Part shown: positions 45,866-58,699 of the stretch, one piece after another
How positions within the stretch are numbered: the stretch's first letter is position 1
Layout: every line of letters begins with the position of its first letter
Origin: Vesta saturnalis
Lineage: Eukaryota > Arthropoda > Insecta > Coleoptera > Lampyridae
NCBI GenBank assembly: GCA_036346205.1
Contig: JARFJB010000400.1
Span: 2,635,501 to 2,699,500, forward strand
DNA: 64,000 nt
Direction: 5' to 3'
Made by a program: the position numbers and the translations under genes
The notes under the pieces: generated by a model
Told to the model about the DNA's origin: nothing
What the model saw: the letters and a program-made list of their open reading frames with translations, nothing else
Databases searched by the model: none

Positions 45866-48429
45866 TATAGTAGGCTTAAAACCAATAATTATTGTCAATT
45901 TCCTCTAAAAATTTAAGTTAACACCAAAAATATTATGCGATCTTAAAAAAAAAGTTTGATCAAAAAGTATCTCCAGTTTACGGTACTGAATTATATAATA
46001 CGTATCGCTATAAAGTAAAGATAAAGATAAATGTAAAAGTCTCTCTCATCTGCTTGAGGTCATAATCTCAGCATTCAGAATTAAAAAAAATGTGCAGCAT
46101 AAAATAAATCACAAATAATAAAAAATTAAGATACAAAAATGTGCAATAAAAGTTGCGAAAATATAGATAGCGTTAATAGATCTTAGAGTATAGCTTTAAA
46201 ATATAAATTCTTTGGGGTCACAGACGGCTTCTCATAGAATTTTAGACTGGAGCGCTGACGTGCAATGTTGTCACATTTAGAGTATTGTATGAAAACGTTA
46301 AATTCATATTAATGTAAATTTTATGCACGGCGTATCTATTAATTAATTTTATAAAATATAAAGTAATGTGCTGGTGTATACTATTAGCATCATTTTTTTT
46401 ATTACTACATCATTATTGTTACCATTTTTAGTAGAATAAGCCTTAAGAGAGTGACATACTACAGATAACCTGACCTACACTGTAACAGGTGAAATTTTTA
46501 TATATATTTATGATTGAAGTTGATGTTTTAATTAAGAAAGGCAGTATCATTCTTTGATATGAAGAAAATTTACAGCTCCTTTTAACATAATAATAAAAAT
46601 ATTTTTATTATCTTGCATGTTGCCAATCTTGATTAGTACTAATTTAAATATTTGCAAATTCACATAAATCTCAAACTTTTGATGACTTAATAATAATTAA
46701 CGAAATCATTTGATGTGTATCTACTGAGACATTAAAAATCAAATTACCGAACTTCCTTTTACAAAATCTATTTTCTTCACGAAAAAATAATCTATGCTGG
46801 TACCCACCGTGCAATTTAGGTTTTTATTAATGACTCCATTTCAATTAATGGTCATTACTTTTTTTAACTCTCTAAAAAGGCATAAATCACGCTTTCCTAA
46901 AGCTATATAAAGATGTTACTATTATTTATAGTTGTTTTAAAAATATCTCATTATTTTTATTTTTATCCGTTTGTATGAAGTTGAAAGCTTTAAGGTCAAA
47001 GTACGTTATTAGCTAATCTTTGTGTAGTAAATATAAAGCAAACCGCATAGTACGAAGAATTTTGCTTGTAATATGCAATATATCTTGTTAAACTATCGAT
47101 ATTGTATTCGGAAACCCATAACTCATCAAGTTCATTACTTAAAGTTCAAGGTGTTTCTTAAAAGGTAATTTGTTTGACTTTAAAAGCCAAATAAGATAAC
47201 ATAAATTGTAGCTATTCATTTTTTTTAATATATTTCTGTATTAAATTGTTTAACGGTGTGTGGAGGACATGTCATTTAACACTAATAACGTGAAGAACAT
47301 GAAGAACATTCTTTATCTTTTGACATGATCATATGTAATTGGTTATTTAATGCGGCAAATCATTTTCTAGTATAAACGACTTTTAATTTCAGTTTATAAA
47401 TAATATTATGGAAACAATTTTGTAATATCTGTATTTTTCGAAATGAACCATAACGGTACCTTTAGATATGTCATGTCAGGTGCATTAAAACCATGAGGTG
47501 CATAACTTATTTATATTAGAAAATCTGCAGTAAACGTTAACTTGTAATTGACATGTCCGCATTTTAATGTTATGGACTTGATTATTTCATTTTAGTTAAG
47601 TACTATCTTTATACGTTGCAAAAGAAAAAGAAATAGGAAATGCTTGTTTGCAGGAATATTAATATTTATGGTTCACATGCTGTTGATAAGCTGCAAGGTT
47701 TACTGTAGTAAATATAAAAATCACTTCCGATCAAGCAAAAGTCAACTTGCTTTCGATTTTTCGAAAAAGCCTAAGGCGAACTTGTGTCGTAATTCTTAAA
47801 TGATTTAATCGTACTTAAAACACTCATTTGAAAATACGATTCTTAACAAAAAATTATAATTTTATGCAAAAATTATTATGATGTAAAATGTATAAAATTT
47901 AATGCTAAGGTATAAAATTCTGAAAATATGCAAGATATTTATAGGAAAATATGTGAACAGGAAAATCAGTTTTTAATATTTATAATAAACAAACGTGATA
48001 AATTAATAGCACTAATATTTTAAATACAATATAATTTCAGAATTTATTTTATATTAATTATTTAGTTCTCAACGCGTTCCAATACATGTATCATTATCGC
48101 GAGAAAATATATAAGTAAAATAATAACAAGTAGTTATGGTAACAAATCATTTAGGTAAAACAGCAAACTTGATCTAAATTATAACTCTATATTTAAATTA
48201 TTTAAATTATTCGTTCGATCAATCTGTTCGTTCATTAACCCGTTCACTACCGCCGTGCTATATCTGGTTTCTTGTGGTAAATCAAGTTCGATATCTTCGG
48301 AACCGTTGAGAATTTTCGAGTGGTTCTTGTAGATAACGAAGTAAAAGGTGAGGATAGCCAGATATGGTGAAAGCCACCGAATGATTACCGGTATAAGATA
48401 TCCTCCACTCACTTACCAGCTTCGGGAGG
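45866..48429. other. gene-free AT-rich stretch
   Basis: No gene or element was recognised in about 2.5 kb. The hydrophobic open frame at 48179-48412 minus is listed separately. Confidence 0.45.
48179..48412 (-). CDS. unrecognised short hydrophobic open frame, possible last exon
   Basis: The frame reads GYLIPVIIRWLSPYLAILTF then YFVIYKNHSKILNGSEDIEL and a polar tail ending NLNNLNIEL. One membrane-like segment is followed by a charged tail, which would suit the C-terminus of a membrane protein. A donor-like GGTAAGTGAG lies just upstream, but there is no convincing acceptor. The listed first codon is GTG after a stop, so there is no true start. I do not recognise a family. It could be chance, or the only host exon in the window. 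Confidence 0.2.
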   Translation of the reverse strand: MSGGYLIPVIIRWLSPYLAILTFYFVIYKNHSKILNGSEDIELDLPQETRYSTAVVNGLMNEQIDRTNNLNNLNIEL

Positions 48430-49545
48430 AGGATTTAGTAAGTGTCCATGTAGCACAAATAGTTGACCCAATGTCGGGAAACAGTTTTGTTACACGGTTG
48501 GGCAACCGTGAAAAATGTCCGTTTTGCCAACTGTTAGTAGTGGTCGGACACCTTCCGCCGCCATCTTGGATTATGACGTCACAAGACCGCCCACGTGGGG
48601 ACCATATTTTCCACCCCTATTTTTGACGGCTTCTTTTCGGAGGCCTTTTTTAACCCCTTTTCATCCGTAATTATTTTTACTCGCCCTCGTGCAGGACGTG
48701 TTTTTTCACTCCTATTTTATGGCCGCCCACGTGTGAGCTGCTATTTTCACCCCTATGGTTTCTTTTCGAGGGTCTGCCCTTGATGGAATTTTTAACCCTA
48801 ATTAGAGCCTTTTTGACAGAAATTTTTGTATTTGCTCACTTGAGGAGCATATGCAGGTCTTGGGTTTGGTCTTCGACTTGGCGTTGGTCTTGGACCTGGA
48901 GTTGGTCTTAGGGTTATTTTTGATGGACAGCTTTAACCCTAATTAAGGTCCTTTTGATTATATTAAGAGCAGTACCGCTGGAGGTTAGGCAAACGCACAC
49001 GCATACAATGTTGGAAATTGCATAATTACCCTAATAAGATATTATTATTAAAATTATCGATCCTATTGTTTTAAAATGGTCATATGCGATTGGGTACGTT
49101 CGGATGATCTTTTACCTACGAGAAATTTATAGATACGTTGTATTTCTAATAAGGAGGTTCTTGTAAGACACGTGCAGGGCTTTGCAACTTGTTCTCGGGC
49201 CTTCGCCCCCTGGCTGGAGATGGTACGGGAACCCTAATCTTATAAGACAAGTGTAGAGCTTAGCCCCTATCGGGACCCCCTTGGTGCAATTGTATATAGG
49301 TTCTAACTTAATCTTACAGCTGTAGGCCTTCGCCTCGTGATACAAAATTGTATTCTAATAAGGAGGCCCTAGCCTTTTAAGACAGGACTTGTATCAGGGT
49401 ATGAGCCCTGGCCCCTTTCAGTTAAAATTGATTTTAGTGCCATCTAGTGGTGTATAGACTAATGAACATTTTCTACAATACAAGTTGATGATGCACACCT
49501 CTCTTTTGCTCTATCTTGTTTTTCTCTCACCCTTTCTCTCTTTAG

Positions 49546-49550
<5 letters not shown>

Positions 49551-49580
<30 letters not shown>
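49551..49580. repeat. (TC)n microsatellite
   Basis: About 14 TC units. The other copies have short, interrupted TC runs at the same place. Confidence 0.9.
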
Positions 49581-49585
<5 letters not shown>

Positions 49586-50214
49586 TACACACACACACAT
49601 GCGCACAAACCAATTAATTAATTAATCAATCAATCTCAAACAAATCATGCTCGATCAAATCAGCCAGATCAATCTCAATCAATCAACCAAAACTATGTCT
49701 TGCAGTTTGCGGAAATCAGATTACAGTTCAAAACTGAATACATTAAAGTCTAAATTAAATGTGACGTGAAATAATAAATAATTTCTACCCTAATGCAATG
49801 CTACTTTTTATATAGGCAGATTCTCTCTTTCTAAACAGGCACCACCTATACATTCGGAAAATTATGTCTGATTTATTTGCATGTTCACTTACATACATAC
49901 AAAATTGTTTCATAGTAACGTGTTCATTAACAGTTATCAAAACCCCATTAAAAGACCGGAAAGTAATAATTACTTATATATAACATAGAGTTAAATTAAA
50001 TTTTTTAAGAATATCAAACTGATATAATGGTAATAAAAGGCAAAAGGTTTTAATGGTTTTATTATTATACGCGAATTAACAATAACTACAAGTTTAAAAT
50101 CCACGAATACGTACCAACTATTTGTAGAGCTGATCTTATGACGTCATCCTATAAGAGTAATAATACATTTTAAAAATCTTTATCGACAATTTTGTTAGCA
50201 ATATCAGGTAAAAA

Positions 50215-50217
<3 letters not shown>

Positions 50218-50262
<45 letters not shown>
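50218..50262. repeat. (AT)n microsatellite
   Basis: About 22 TA units, matching the arm end in the other two copies. Confidence 0.95.
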
Positions 50263-50267
<5 letters not shown>

Positions 50268-50354
50268 ATACGCTTACCTTTAGAAGTGTTTTTTTCCTTT
50301 AGCTGTACCATACGTTGAACTGAAAATATTTTTTATATAACGTGTTTACATGTA

Positions 50355-50406
<52 letters not shown>
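50355..50406. repeat. (AT)n microsatellite with duplicated flank
   Basis: About 22 TA units. The following GCGCTTACCTTTAGAAGTGT repeats the sequence after the previous (AT)n (ACGCTTACCTTTAGAAGTGT at 50269), so this 140-bp block is duplicated. Confidence 0.93.
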
Positions 50407-50408
<2 letters not shown>

Positions 50409-50678
50409 GCGCTTACCTTTAGAAGTGTTTCTCCTTCAGTTGTTCTAATAATGATAACCATATGTTGAACTGAAATATTTTTTATACAACGTGTCCACAT
50501 GTAGTCTCACTAAACATGCTTTGTGAATGATTGGATATAAACTGGCTATTACATTCCGATCATTAACTAATTTAGAAAGTAATATACAAAACCTGATTAC
50601 TGCTACTCGTGTTTAACAATTATGTTGTACTTATAAAATTTACATTCAAACCACTTACAAGTATTTAAAAAATTTTGT

Positions 50679-50679
<1 letters not shown>

Positions 50680-50721
<42 letters not shown>
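50680..50721. repeat. (AC)n microsatellite
   Basis: About 20 AC units. Confidence 0.95.
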
Positions 50722-50725
<4 letters not shown>

Positions 50726-51378
50726 CTTCATGTTATATGGAATTTTATCAGTTGAGATTAATAGCAATGTTAACTAAACGCTTTAAAATTTCTGATCTGA
50801 AATAAGAGTGACGTAATCTAATTTTATTTGAAATTTCATAGAGCATCACCATCATCGAGATTTTGAGATACAATCACCTCATCGTCTTCACCTTGAACGA
50901 TTATATTGTAACAACCTATAAAAGTAGCTAATAACCCCTGACAGTTTTTTATCAGACACTATTATTATCATTATTACATGGACATGAGGTTAGCCCTAAG
51001 TTAACTGGTTTGAGCACGGCTCTGGAAATGCTGCAAACTTTTCAAATCTTTCAGTTCGTTCGCAGAAGTTGTACCGTTTTCATTTCCTTCAATTTTATCT
51101 GCATTCTGTTTCGAGACTGTAGTACGTTTTCTAATACATAAATAGAATCTTCAATACTGTGATGCGTGAAGCAGCAAAACACGTTAGCTAGCTAGCTTCA
51201 CCTCTATATTTTTTTACATGCAAGCCTGAACTTATCATAAATACATCTGTCAAAAAGCTAATTATACATAACTCCACGGACTTGAATATGTATTTTCTCA
51301 TCCGAAACGTATCAAAAATATAAAGTGTGATATATCGTTGAATTCAGAATCAAGGAGAGAATTTAAACATGGCAAATT

Positions 51379-51610
51379 TTTTTTTCGTGTATTTAAAAAA
51401 ATAAAGTTGATGATGGTTGCTAACAAACGAAACGTTGTATCAAAAATTGAATAACAGCATTAAGTAGATCTAGAGAAGTGGCAATGAAAATGTTTTTTTT
51501 TCGTGTATTTAAAAAAATACAGTTGATGATGGTTGCTAACAAATCAAACGTTGTATCAAAAAATGAATAAAAGCATTAAGTAGAGCTGGAAAAGTGGCAA
51601 TGAAAATGTG
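51379..51610 (+). repeat. 116-bp tandem duplication carrying hammerhead-like motifs
   Basis: Two adjacent copies, beginning TTCGTGTATTTAAAAAAATA at 51384 and 51500. Each has TTGATGATGGTTGCTAACAA followed by A(C/T)(G/C)AAACGTTG. Related single copies lie at 40565-40608 (inverted) and 45570-45602 in the foldback element. Confidence 0.85.
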
Positions 51611-51869
51611 CTCTTCTTTTCTTGGTAGCTCTTCAAATAAGGTCAGAAAAAAATAAAATCGAAAATCAGAAAATTCAATTTTTTTCAAATATCTCAAAAA
51701 CTAAAAGAGGTATTCGAGTTCTACAAAGACCATAAATACATCCTCTCAAATGCGTAACTTTTGTTCTATTTAACCGACCTTCCATCTCATACCGTTTCCG
51801 AGATCCCCATAGTGGGCATCCTTATCTTGGACACGGTGTATATGTAAACGACTACTAGGTAATGGATCA

Positions 51870-52885
51870 AAAAAAAAAATCAGCTTTACTTCGAATTAAC
51901 GTACAACTCAAATCATATACATTTGGAACCTCTAAATTTACATTTATGCCATTTACAAGTACAATATTGCCATTTTTTGTTAAAGAAACATTATCTGAAA
52001 CACCCGTCCCTAGATTTATTATCATATTAATATGTGATTTATGTTTTGAGGAAACCGAAGATATGCTACAATCCTCCCCCAAACGTTCCCCAATCTGCTG
52101 TAAATTTTTGTTTGGGTCTCTAATCATTTTTTTATACGCTGCATATGATTTTCAAACGGGAAAGAAGAGAAACTGTTTAAGGCACCGAAATTATCAACAT
52201 CGTCTGTTATGTATAATAAATTATGGAAATTGTACACTAATATTTCCTCACTATACAACATTTTAACCGAACTAACAAAGAAATTAATTAATATATTTGC
52301 ATAAGGTAAGCATTGTAGTTCCTCACTTAACGCTGAATCACACAAAATGTAAGTTGCGACTGACAGTACAAGAAAATGAACGTAAACATCAAGAGACAAT
52401 ATGTTTTTCAAAACGACCAATCCCCATAACAATAAAATAGCTCTGAGTTCAGTTGCTTTCCAAAATTTAAAAACAATCAGAGGCCTTGGCTTCCGAGAAA
52501 ATTCTTTTGGAATGGTAGGGATTAAAAGGGCCAATCTATCTGAAACAACATAGGTGTGAGCAGCTTGAAGCTTAACTTATTTTGGTCCTTTTTCAACCCA
52601 AGTAACCACAAGCTTCTTCATTACTCCAAGACACATCAGATGCATGTAATTTAATGGTACTTGGGTAATTAAGCCTATATTGTTAAAACACTTTTGATTG
52701 CTGATGATCTTCATACAACATAGTTCCAAATTCAAAGTCAGTTCTTTTAGTTATATTTGTCGCGTAAGGCCACACAGTTCTCCATATGTAAGTTCCCTCT
52801 TGAAGACATTTTTCACAACCATGTAATGAGTTATGTGAAACAATGTTTTGCAAGAAAGCCCTTGCAATGATACAGCTATATGAGA
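51870..52885 (-). pseudogene. CACTA (En/Spm)-like transposase relic
   Basis: On the minus strand: ARAFLQNIVSHNSLHGCEKC then LQEGTYIWRTVWPYATNI and RTDFEFG. After a frameshift come VPLNYMHLMCLGVMKKLVV, RKPRPLIVFKFWKATELRAI, PYANILINFFVSSVKMLYSE, YNFHNLLYITDDVDNFG and SFSSFPFENHMQRIKK, then MIRDPNKNLQQIGERLGED. The order (APARAF...GH.GY.GCE.C, PLDYMHL.CLGV.KKL, WKATE.R.FLLY, YN.H.L.HL.DDV..FG.L..FSAF.FEN) is that of a widespread insect transposase resembling Transposase_21 plus DUF4218 of CACTA elements. The last break is a one-base shortage in the homopolymer at 52127-52133. The superfamily assignment is by resemblance. Confidence 0.68.
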
Positions 52886-53458
52886 AAGATTTCTATAATT
52901 TTATTGTAATATTACTTAAAAATTAACAGTTTTGATACTGGATTTGGATTTCTATATATCTAATTGTACTAAATTTGGTTAGTGATCGTATTTTACGGAT
53001 ATAATTAGCTTCTAACACACATTTCGCTTCGAATCAAGAGGTATGTTAAACCACTTTCTTTCGTTGCATTAATATTTTGAAATGAATAAGTACATATTGT
53101 AATATTATAAAATAATAAACATTTTAAAAGAAAATTTCGCATCAACTCATTTTCTAACACAATCGGTTTATATAGGTTCTTTTCGTCCTATTGGATTTTA
53201 TCGTTTTTCCTGTTTTCAAGATTTATTGCTCGATACTACCAGTATAGTCGGCCAACGTTACTTCGAGTTATGAAATAACATACAACTGCTCTCCGAAACA
53301 GAGCATAGGACATTTTAAGGGTACTCCTTCACATGGTATCATCCGCTTGACTAAAACACATAAATTATATCTGGTAATACATTCGGCTAAGTAATATACA
53401 CACGTACATCACCCGGTGAGTGCATTTTAATCACTAATTCGGCATGATGAGGCTCTCG
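52886..53458. other. gene-free stretch
   Basis: It probably holds upstream CACTA-like remains beyond recognition. No feature is seen. Confidence 0.35.

Positions 53459-53459
<1 letters not shown>

Positions 53460-53503
<44 letters not shown>
53460..53503. repeat. (AT)n microsatellite
   Basis: About 22 TA units directly before the dispersed repeat copy. Confidence 0.95.
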
Positions 53504-53504
<1 letters not shown>

Positions 53505-53506
<2 letters not shown>

Positions 53507-53690
53507 GGTAGATATCTAGTGTAAGTTTTAGTTTGTATTTTAGGTTTTAAAGTGCGTTTTGGTTTGATTTCAAACTGAAACACCAGTTTTATGGAGAGCT
53601 CTTCCTAAGACTTCGGTTTAAAGTTATTTGGTTGCCTTTATAAATATGTTTGGTTTTACTTTTGGGTCAATGTTGGATATCGAACAGTGC
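53505..53690 (+). repeat. dispersed repeat shared with 30975-31150
   Basis: See the other copy: shared GGTAGATATCTAGTG start, GGAGAGCTCTTCC in the middle and GGGTCAATG near the end. Confidence 0.5.
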
Positions 53691-53999
53691 ACATGTATAT
53701 TTTGATTTTACGTATTATAAAGCTTGTTCAATACTTTGTTTAAATTATAGGTTTAGCACTTTCCAGAAAGGTAAGTGGGTTGCTACTAGACCATTTGGGA
53801 CACATTTTATGTTAGTTTGTTTAATTTCTCTCAAATTTTGGGTCACATATCGGATAACGATCCCTACTTAGGATAACGATTGTGTGCATTCAGATTAAAT
53901 TTTAATGAGGGTTACATGACCAAGGTCAGTCAAAGAGATTTAATAAATTTGACTTTAATTCGGCATTAAACCTTAATCTGGACTAAATATTTAATTTAC

Positions 54000-54180
54000 T
54001 CTCTAGAGTCTAGAAACTGGCCCTTAGTTTGAAAATTACAGATTTCCTATAGGCCCTGCTTGGGTTCGATTCCCGATCGAAGATGTGATTACTTTTAATT
54101 TAATTTATCTTTGCTTCTAATTAATGCGCATTGATTGCGAAGTTCGAATTTGTTTGGCCCTTAGTTTACTTATTATCATT
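54000..54180 (+). repeat. possible tRNA-derived SINE fragment
   Basis: GGGTTCGATTCCCGATCGA at 54062-54080 fits a pol III B box in a T-arm. A clear A box is not seen upstream. Possibly a truncated SINE. Confidence 0.33.
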
Positions 54181-54520
54181 TTTTTTTAAATTAAAGTTAT
54201 TAACCATATAACTAACTTATTATAATTTGTGTTACAAGAAGATTCTCAAGTGCAGTTATCTGATACTTTCATGTCCAGTTACACAATGGAACAACTTCTA
54301 CAGAGAAAATTTTTTCCAAAAGTCGGTGGATGACTGCCTTAAATTCTTTCCACCTAAAAATCTCAATGTGCTTGCCTAGAAAGGAATATAGATTGACAAT
54401 AAACTTAACTTTGGATCATTCCTAAGTATCTATAAACAAATGCTAATATTTATAGTTTTCTTACAGAAAATTATATGAATAAGATACATAGACAGTTACT
54501 TCATAAGTATGAAATCCTTC

Positions 54521-54847
54521 TCAGAGCAGATTCATGAACAGCTTAGCTAGTTGTTTAGTCACCTTTTCCAAAGCTTGGGTGGATTGGGTAGAATTATCTT
54601 GTGTTTGTAATATAGTTACATGCTTCTCCAAACCTGTACATGTGTTTCCTTGAGTACTTGTTGGAGGTGGTGGAGATGGTTTCTGGGTTGATAATTTATT
54701 CTTAGTCATCACACCATTATCATCATTTTGATCTGAAGAGCTATATTGTTTCTGTTTTCGTTTTCTCTTCAAAGATCCCTCCCCATCTGTTTAAGATCGC
54801 TTTCACATTTTGCACGTTTGAGTTGTTGTCTAGCCTTCAGAAGATTA
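54521..54847 (-). CDS. unrecognised basic, serine-rich open frame, possible exon
   Basis: On the minus strand an acceptor-like TTTCCTTTTTTAG ends at 54848. It is followed by NLLKARQQLKRAKCESDLKQ, a one-base frame change near 54778, and KRKRKQKQYSSSDQNDDN, then a proline/threonine linker and a final helix LEKVTKQLAKLFMNLL before the stop. The first part looks like a charged helix and KRKRKQK like a nuclear localisation signal. I recognise no family. It may be the last exon of a host gene or of a transposon-encoded accessory protein. Confidence 0.3.
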
Positions 54848-55379
54848 TCTAAAAAAGGAAACTAAAAAAATTCTAAAAACTCGTGTTGTATGTAAAGGAA
54901 TAAAGTATATAAATGGTTGACAACCTGTGGCATCCAGTGATCCACATAAGAACCAGCTGAACTCTAATTTTATAGTGATTTTAAATACTGTAGTTTACTA
55001 AGATATTATAATGACTTTGACTGCCATGTAGATTAAGTTCGACACAGAAGAAAAAAGTTTGTCGATCACTAGATCAATTAATAGTTATTATACAAATGAT
55101 TTTTATTTGTACGATACTACCACCTCTGTGTTATTTATTCTAGCTTGATACCTTTTAGTAATGAATGTTGTGGCATATGTGTAAAAGAAAATAAAGTGAA
55201 GGTAGAATATAAGACCAATGTACGCAAATTCTGTATAGTTATTATAATCAGACTCCATGTATAAACTTACCAGTAGCATAATAATGTTTCGTAATGTTAT
55301 ATATCGGCCATTGGTCATTTACCACTTCTTTCAAAGAAAGTGTCAGGTTGCGTTGACGCACCCTGTATGTAGGATGTTA

Positions 55380-57030
55380 TAATGACGTATATTACGTGTT
55401 TTGAGCACGAGTGTATTGAGTTTGAACGGAAAAAAAAAATTTTGTGTGTATATAATGTATGTGGGTGTATGATACGCCACTGGAAATGTAGGAGAAATAT
55501 AATTCTGTATGTAGATACGTGTATTTGAATGTTATAAAGACTTTAGTGTTGGAATAATTAGATTTTGATGAATGTAAATGTGAAGAGAAATTTGTTGATG
55601 GGACGATAATGCTTTCCACTGTATCGCTACTGTTTTGCTGCTGATAAAGAAAGGAATGTCTGAAGATAAGATGAGTAATCTTGGTTAGAAAATGTGAAGA
55701 ATAAGTGTAGAATGTTTTAGGAAATATGTAGAGAAAGATTGGGTATGTTTAAGTGTTAATTTCCGAAGGGTTTTGTAATGTTGTGCAATTGTTTTGAGAA
55801 TATGTGTAGGTATATGGAATTTGAGACATTAGAGGGTACTGATTTTTTGCAAATGTTGCGGACCGAGATCGAGCGCAGATTGGAGATAAAGGTTAAAAGT
55901 TGTGTAATGGTCCAGAGTGGCCACTGAATGAATGTAATGACGAAAAATGATTTCTTCATGAAGTAATTGTAAAATTTGTAAGTGAAAACAAATATGGCGA
56001 TGTATTGTAATTACACGCGTGCTTGTATAGAGGGAAGCAGCTATCAGAACTATGACATTTTGAGTGAATATTATTGGAGAATATAACGCGGAAGGAAGAC
56101 ATGTTTAAAGATGGATGACTGAAGTTATAAATAGGAAAGTCAGAGATTGACGAGTTAGTTAGTTAGAATTAAGAAGTTAGCTTCTGGCTTGTGATGAGAG
56201 CTCGGTGAGACGCGCACGCGAGTTAGTGTGGGATAGAATGTGATGATGTTGGAGTATGTTTGTGAATTTTAATGAGGCAGTAATTGTTTAAACAACTGCG
56301 TAACCCGAACCGGGGATAAATCGAAGAAGACATTCATAAACAAAACAATAATTAAATTGAAGTTGAAGATAAAAATTAGTTTGTTTATTTTCAAGAAAAT
56401 AATAGTGCGTAAGCAGATTTGAATAAAGATAACAGATGTTATGTTAAAGTGTTAAGTGCAGCGCGTGCTCTTGTAACGAGATTCAGCTAAAAGTATTTAT
56501 GAGACCACCTGTTAAGTGAACGAAGTGCTCATTGTATATTAAACCAATGTTTAAATAACGTTATATGACATTGAAAGTTTTATTTGTATAAGGGACTAAT
56601 TTGGTGTAAAGGTTGCTAGAAATTTTAGGAGGCAACCAAACGTATACAGCTTATTACGTGTTATTAGACTATTTGTGAGTGCACAGAGGAATAAGTTTTG
56701 TTGAGCCTTTTGTAATGTGCTTCAGGCAATTTTAAGCAGTACAAATGGACTACAAATATTTGGTTTACGGAAGAAAGAAAATCCAAGGATTAATGGACGA
56801 TTTTAAGTAAGGTTTATATTTAAGTATTTTAAAAATTTAGTAAAGCACGATTATCTCTTTGGTTTATTTCATTTGTGTAATGTGATCAAATATTAATTAG
56901 CTTAGAAGCGAAAAGATAATCGTTCTCGAATCATGTTGTGTTGGGTTGTATAGTATTAAGAATTTTTGCAGAAATTGGTAGTGACGTGTGGTTTTGATTT
57001 TCAACCACGTTGTTGAGGTATATGTAAATA
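55380..57030 (+). other. non-coding block with strong G-over-C skew
   Basis: For about 1.6 kb the + strand is rich in G, T and A and very poor in C. For example 56221-56280 has about 20 G and one C. No open frame or element motif explains it. The flanks are not skewed in this way. See findings. Confidence 0.6.
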
Positions 57031-58013
57031 TCCTTGTGTACGTAAACATTTGTTTTTTTTATTATTTTATGCAGGACAATATATATTTATCGTTAAATTT
57101 TTATTCTGTTGTTTATTTAACCAGGTATGAAACACAGTTGTAACATTTACTTAATTGGTGATCTTGTTTTGACAATTCCAAAGAGTAAGCTTTGCATATT
57201 TTCATTTTCTTTTCAGATTTAAGGAACAACCTGAAAGTTTATATTAGCCAGGTTGATTACAAAATTTTTATGTCAGTTTCATTAGAGCGATGCACTATTA
57301 ACAGATCAGCTGTTAGTTTAAATTTCATTAAGTATAATAAAAGTTTGAGTTTTGAAACCTTAAATGTTTACGAATGTCAACTACGATTCAAAAGTAAATT
57401 AAATTTAAAAGATATCGTTCATGTTAAGAATTTTAAAAATTAATTACCGTTCATTGAATGAATTTGAGTGATAAATTTTATTTTGGAAGTTTTGGTATAC
57501 GAGGTGTATTTAAAAAGTTTTTAATAACCTGGGTAGTACTAAATTTATTTGAGTTTGGGTTGAATTGTTTGGGACGAGTGTTTGTTTTAGAACCTTCGTA
57601 TATGAGTTTACCGAGTAAGCACAATCCTACTTTCCACAATCAAGTAGGGTTAATTAACATCCAGCTTAAGATAATTATATTAACAAAGTTTCGATTGTGG
57701 TGGCGCCTAGAGACATATTTTCCCGAATTGAGCTATTTGAGTATAAGTGTAAGGTGTTTGAGCATATTAATCATTCATTTTACTTATTATTTCGACCACG
57801 CCCATCTCCCTGTTAGCTGGCTTGGCAACCCGCTTACATTAGTAAGCATGCACGACGCCTAGTGCGGTTTGGACGTGTAACAAAAGGCATCTTTGGTAGT
57901 CATCAGAATATTTATAGGGAGGCCAAAATATTTCCATCTTTCTCGGTGTAAGCCATTCTTCCCTAATAACTGCTACGGACAAGTCTTCAAACCTACAACT
58001 TTGTACATTCTAA
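57031..58013. other. gene-free stretch
   Basis: Two open frames (57192-57443 and 57458-57862 plus) have unremarkable, low-complexity translations in AT-rich DNA. I do not call them genes. Confidence 0.4.
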
Positions 58014-58044
58014 AATAAAGGTATACTTAAAGTATACCTTTATT
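58014..58044. repeat. perfect 14-bp hairpin
   Basis: AATAAAGGTATACT, a 3-nt loop TAA, then AGTATACCTTTATT. Confidence 0.85.
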
Positions 58045-58699
58045 ATCAAACCCCATTTCGAGCTTAATTATGGAGTATAATGTCACCAATAATGAATCAT
58101 GTAGAATATTAGCCATTTTCTTTTACATCATGAACCAAACTAATAATTTTTAATCGTATCCTGTACCCTTTACACCGATTGACTCCCACTGTTTTAAATA
58201 CTTTTAGCATGATTGGTAATCTGCTTATATCTATCCCTTGGAATCAGAAAAAGTTTATGCTTTTACTTGCGACTGAATAAGAAATAGGTTAAGATATGAG
58301 GTTATATGATCGAAGAATTCATCAACCGTAACATTTCCTGTATACTATCTGTGATTAATTTATACTGTGCAAATGCAAAAGAAAACAGTGGGTATTATAT
58401 GAATGGAAAGTAAATTATTGTAATACAACCAATTAAAGGAAATACTTACATTACTTACTAAACGCTGTATTCTTTTCATGCAACAATAAACTAAAATACC
58501 TGTGATAATGCTGTAATAAACCGTAGTAAATAACGTTGAAATAAACACACGACGACGCACAATCAAAATTAACCGCTACCAGCGTCAAAAAACAAATATG
58601 GCATTCCAAACTCATCGTGATTGATGCCAACCCTAGATAAAAAGGATGCTAACTGCTAAAACCTAAATAAATGCTTTTGAAGCATGACATCGTACAGCC

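Larger units (their letters stand above)
48430..51842 (+). mobile_element. third, one-armed copy of the foldback family
   Basis: From about 48555 (CCATCTTGGAT, CGCCCACGTGGGGACC) the sequence follows the left arm of the 40292-45865 element: tandem units (49150-49430), GCCATCTAGTGG (49438), the TC-rich block (49540-49580), CACCACCTATACATTCGG (49842) and TATGACGTCATCC (50138) to (AT)n. Then 50263-50640 matches the inverse of 43500-43710. The far end at 51780-51842 (TTCCATCTCATACCGTTTCC, then TTATCTTGGACACGGTGTA) resembles the outer end of the foldback element. No second arm and no left terminus were found. Confidence 0.6.

Noticed and set aside
57192..57862. Two + strand open frames of 83 and 134 codons
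   Set aside because: No recognisable motif, composition as expected from AT-rich DNA, and no start context or splice signals that support them.
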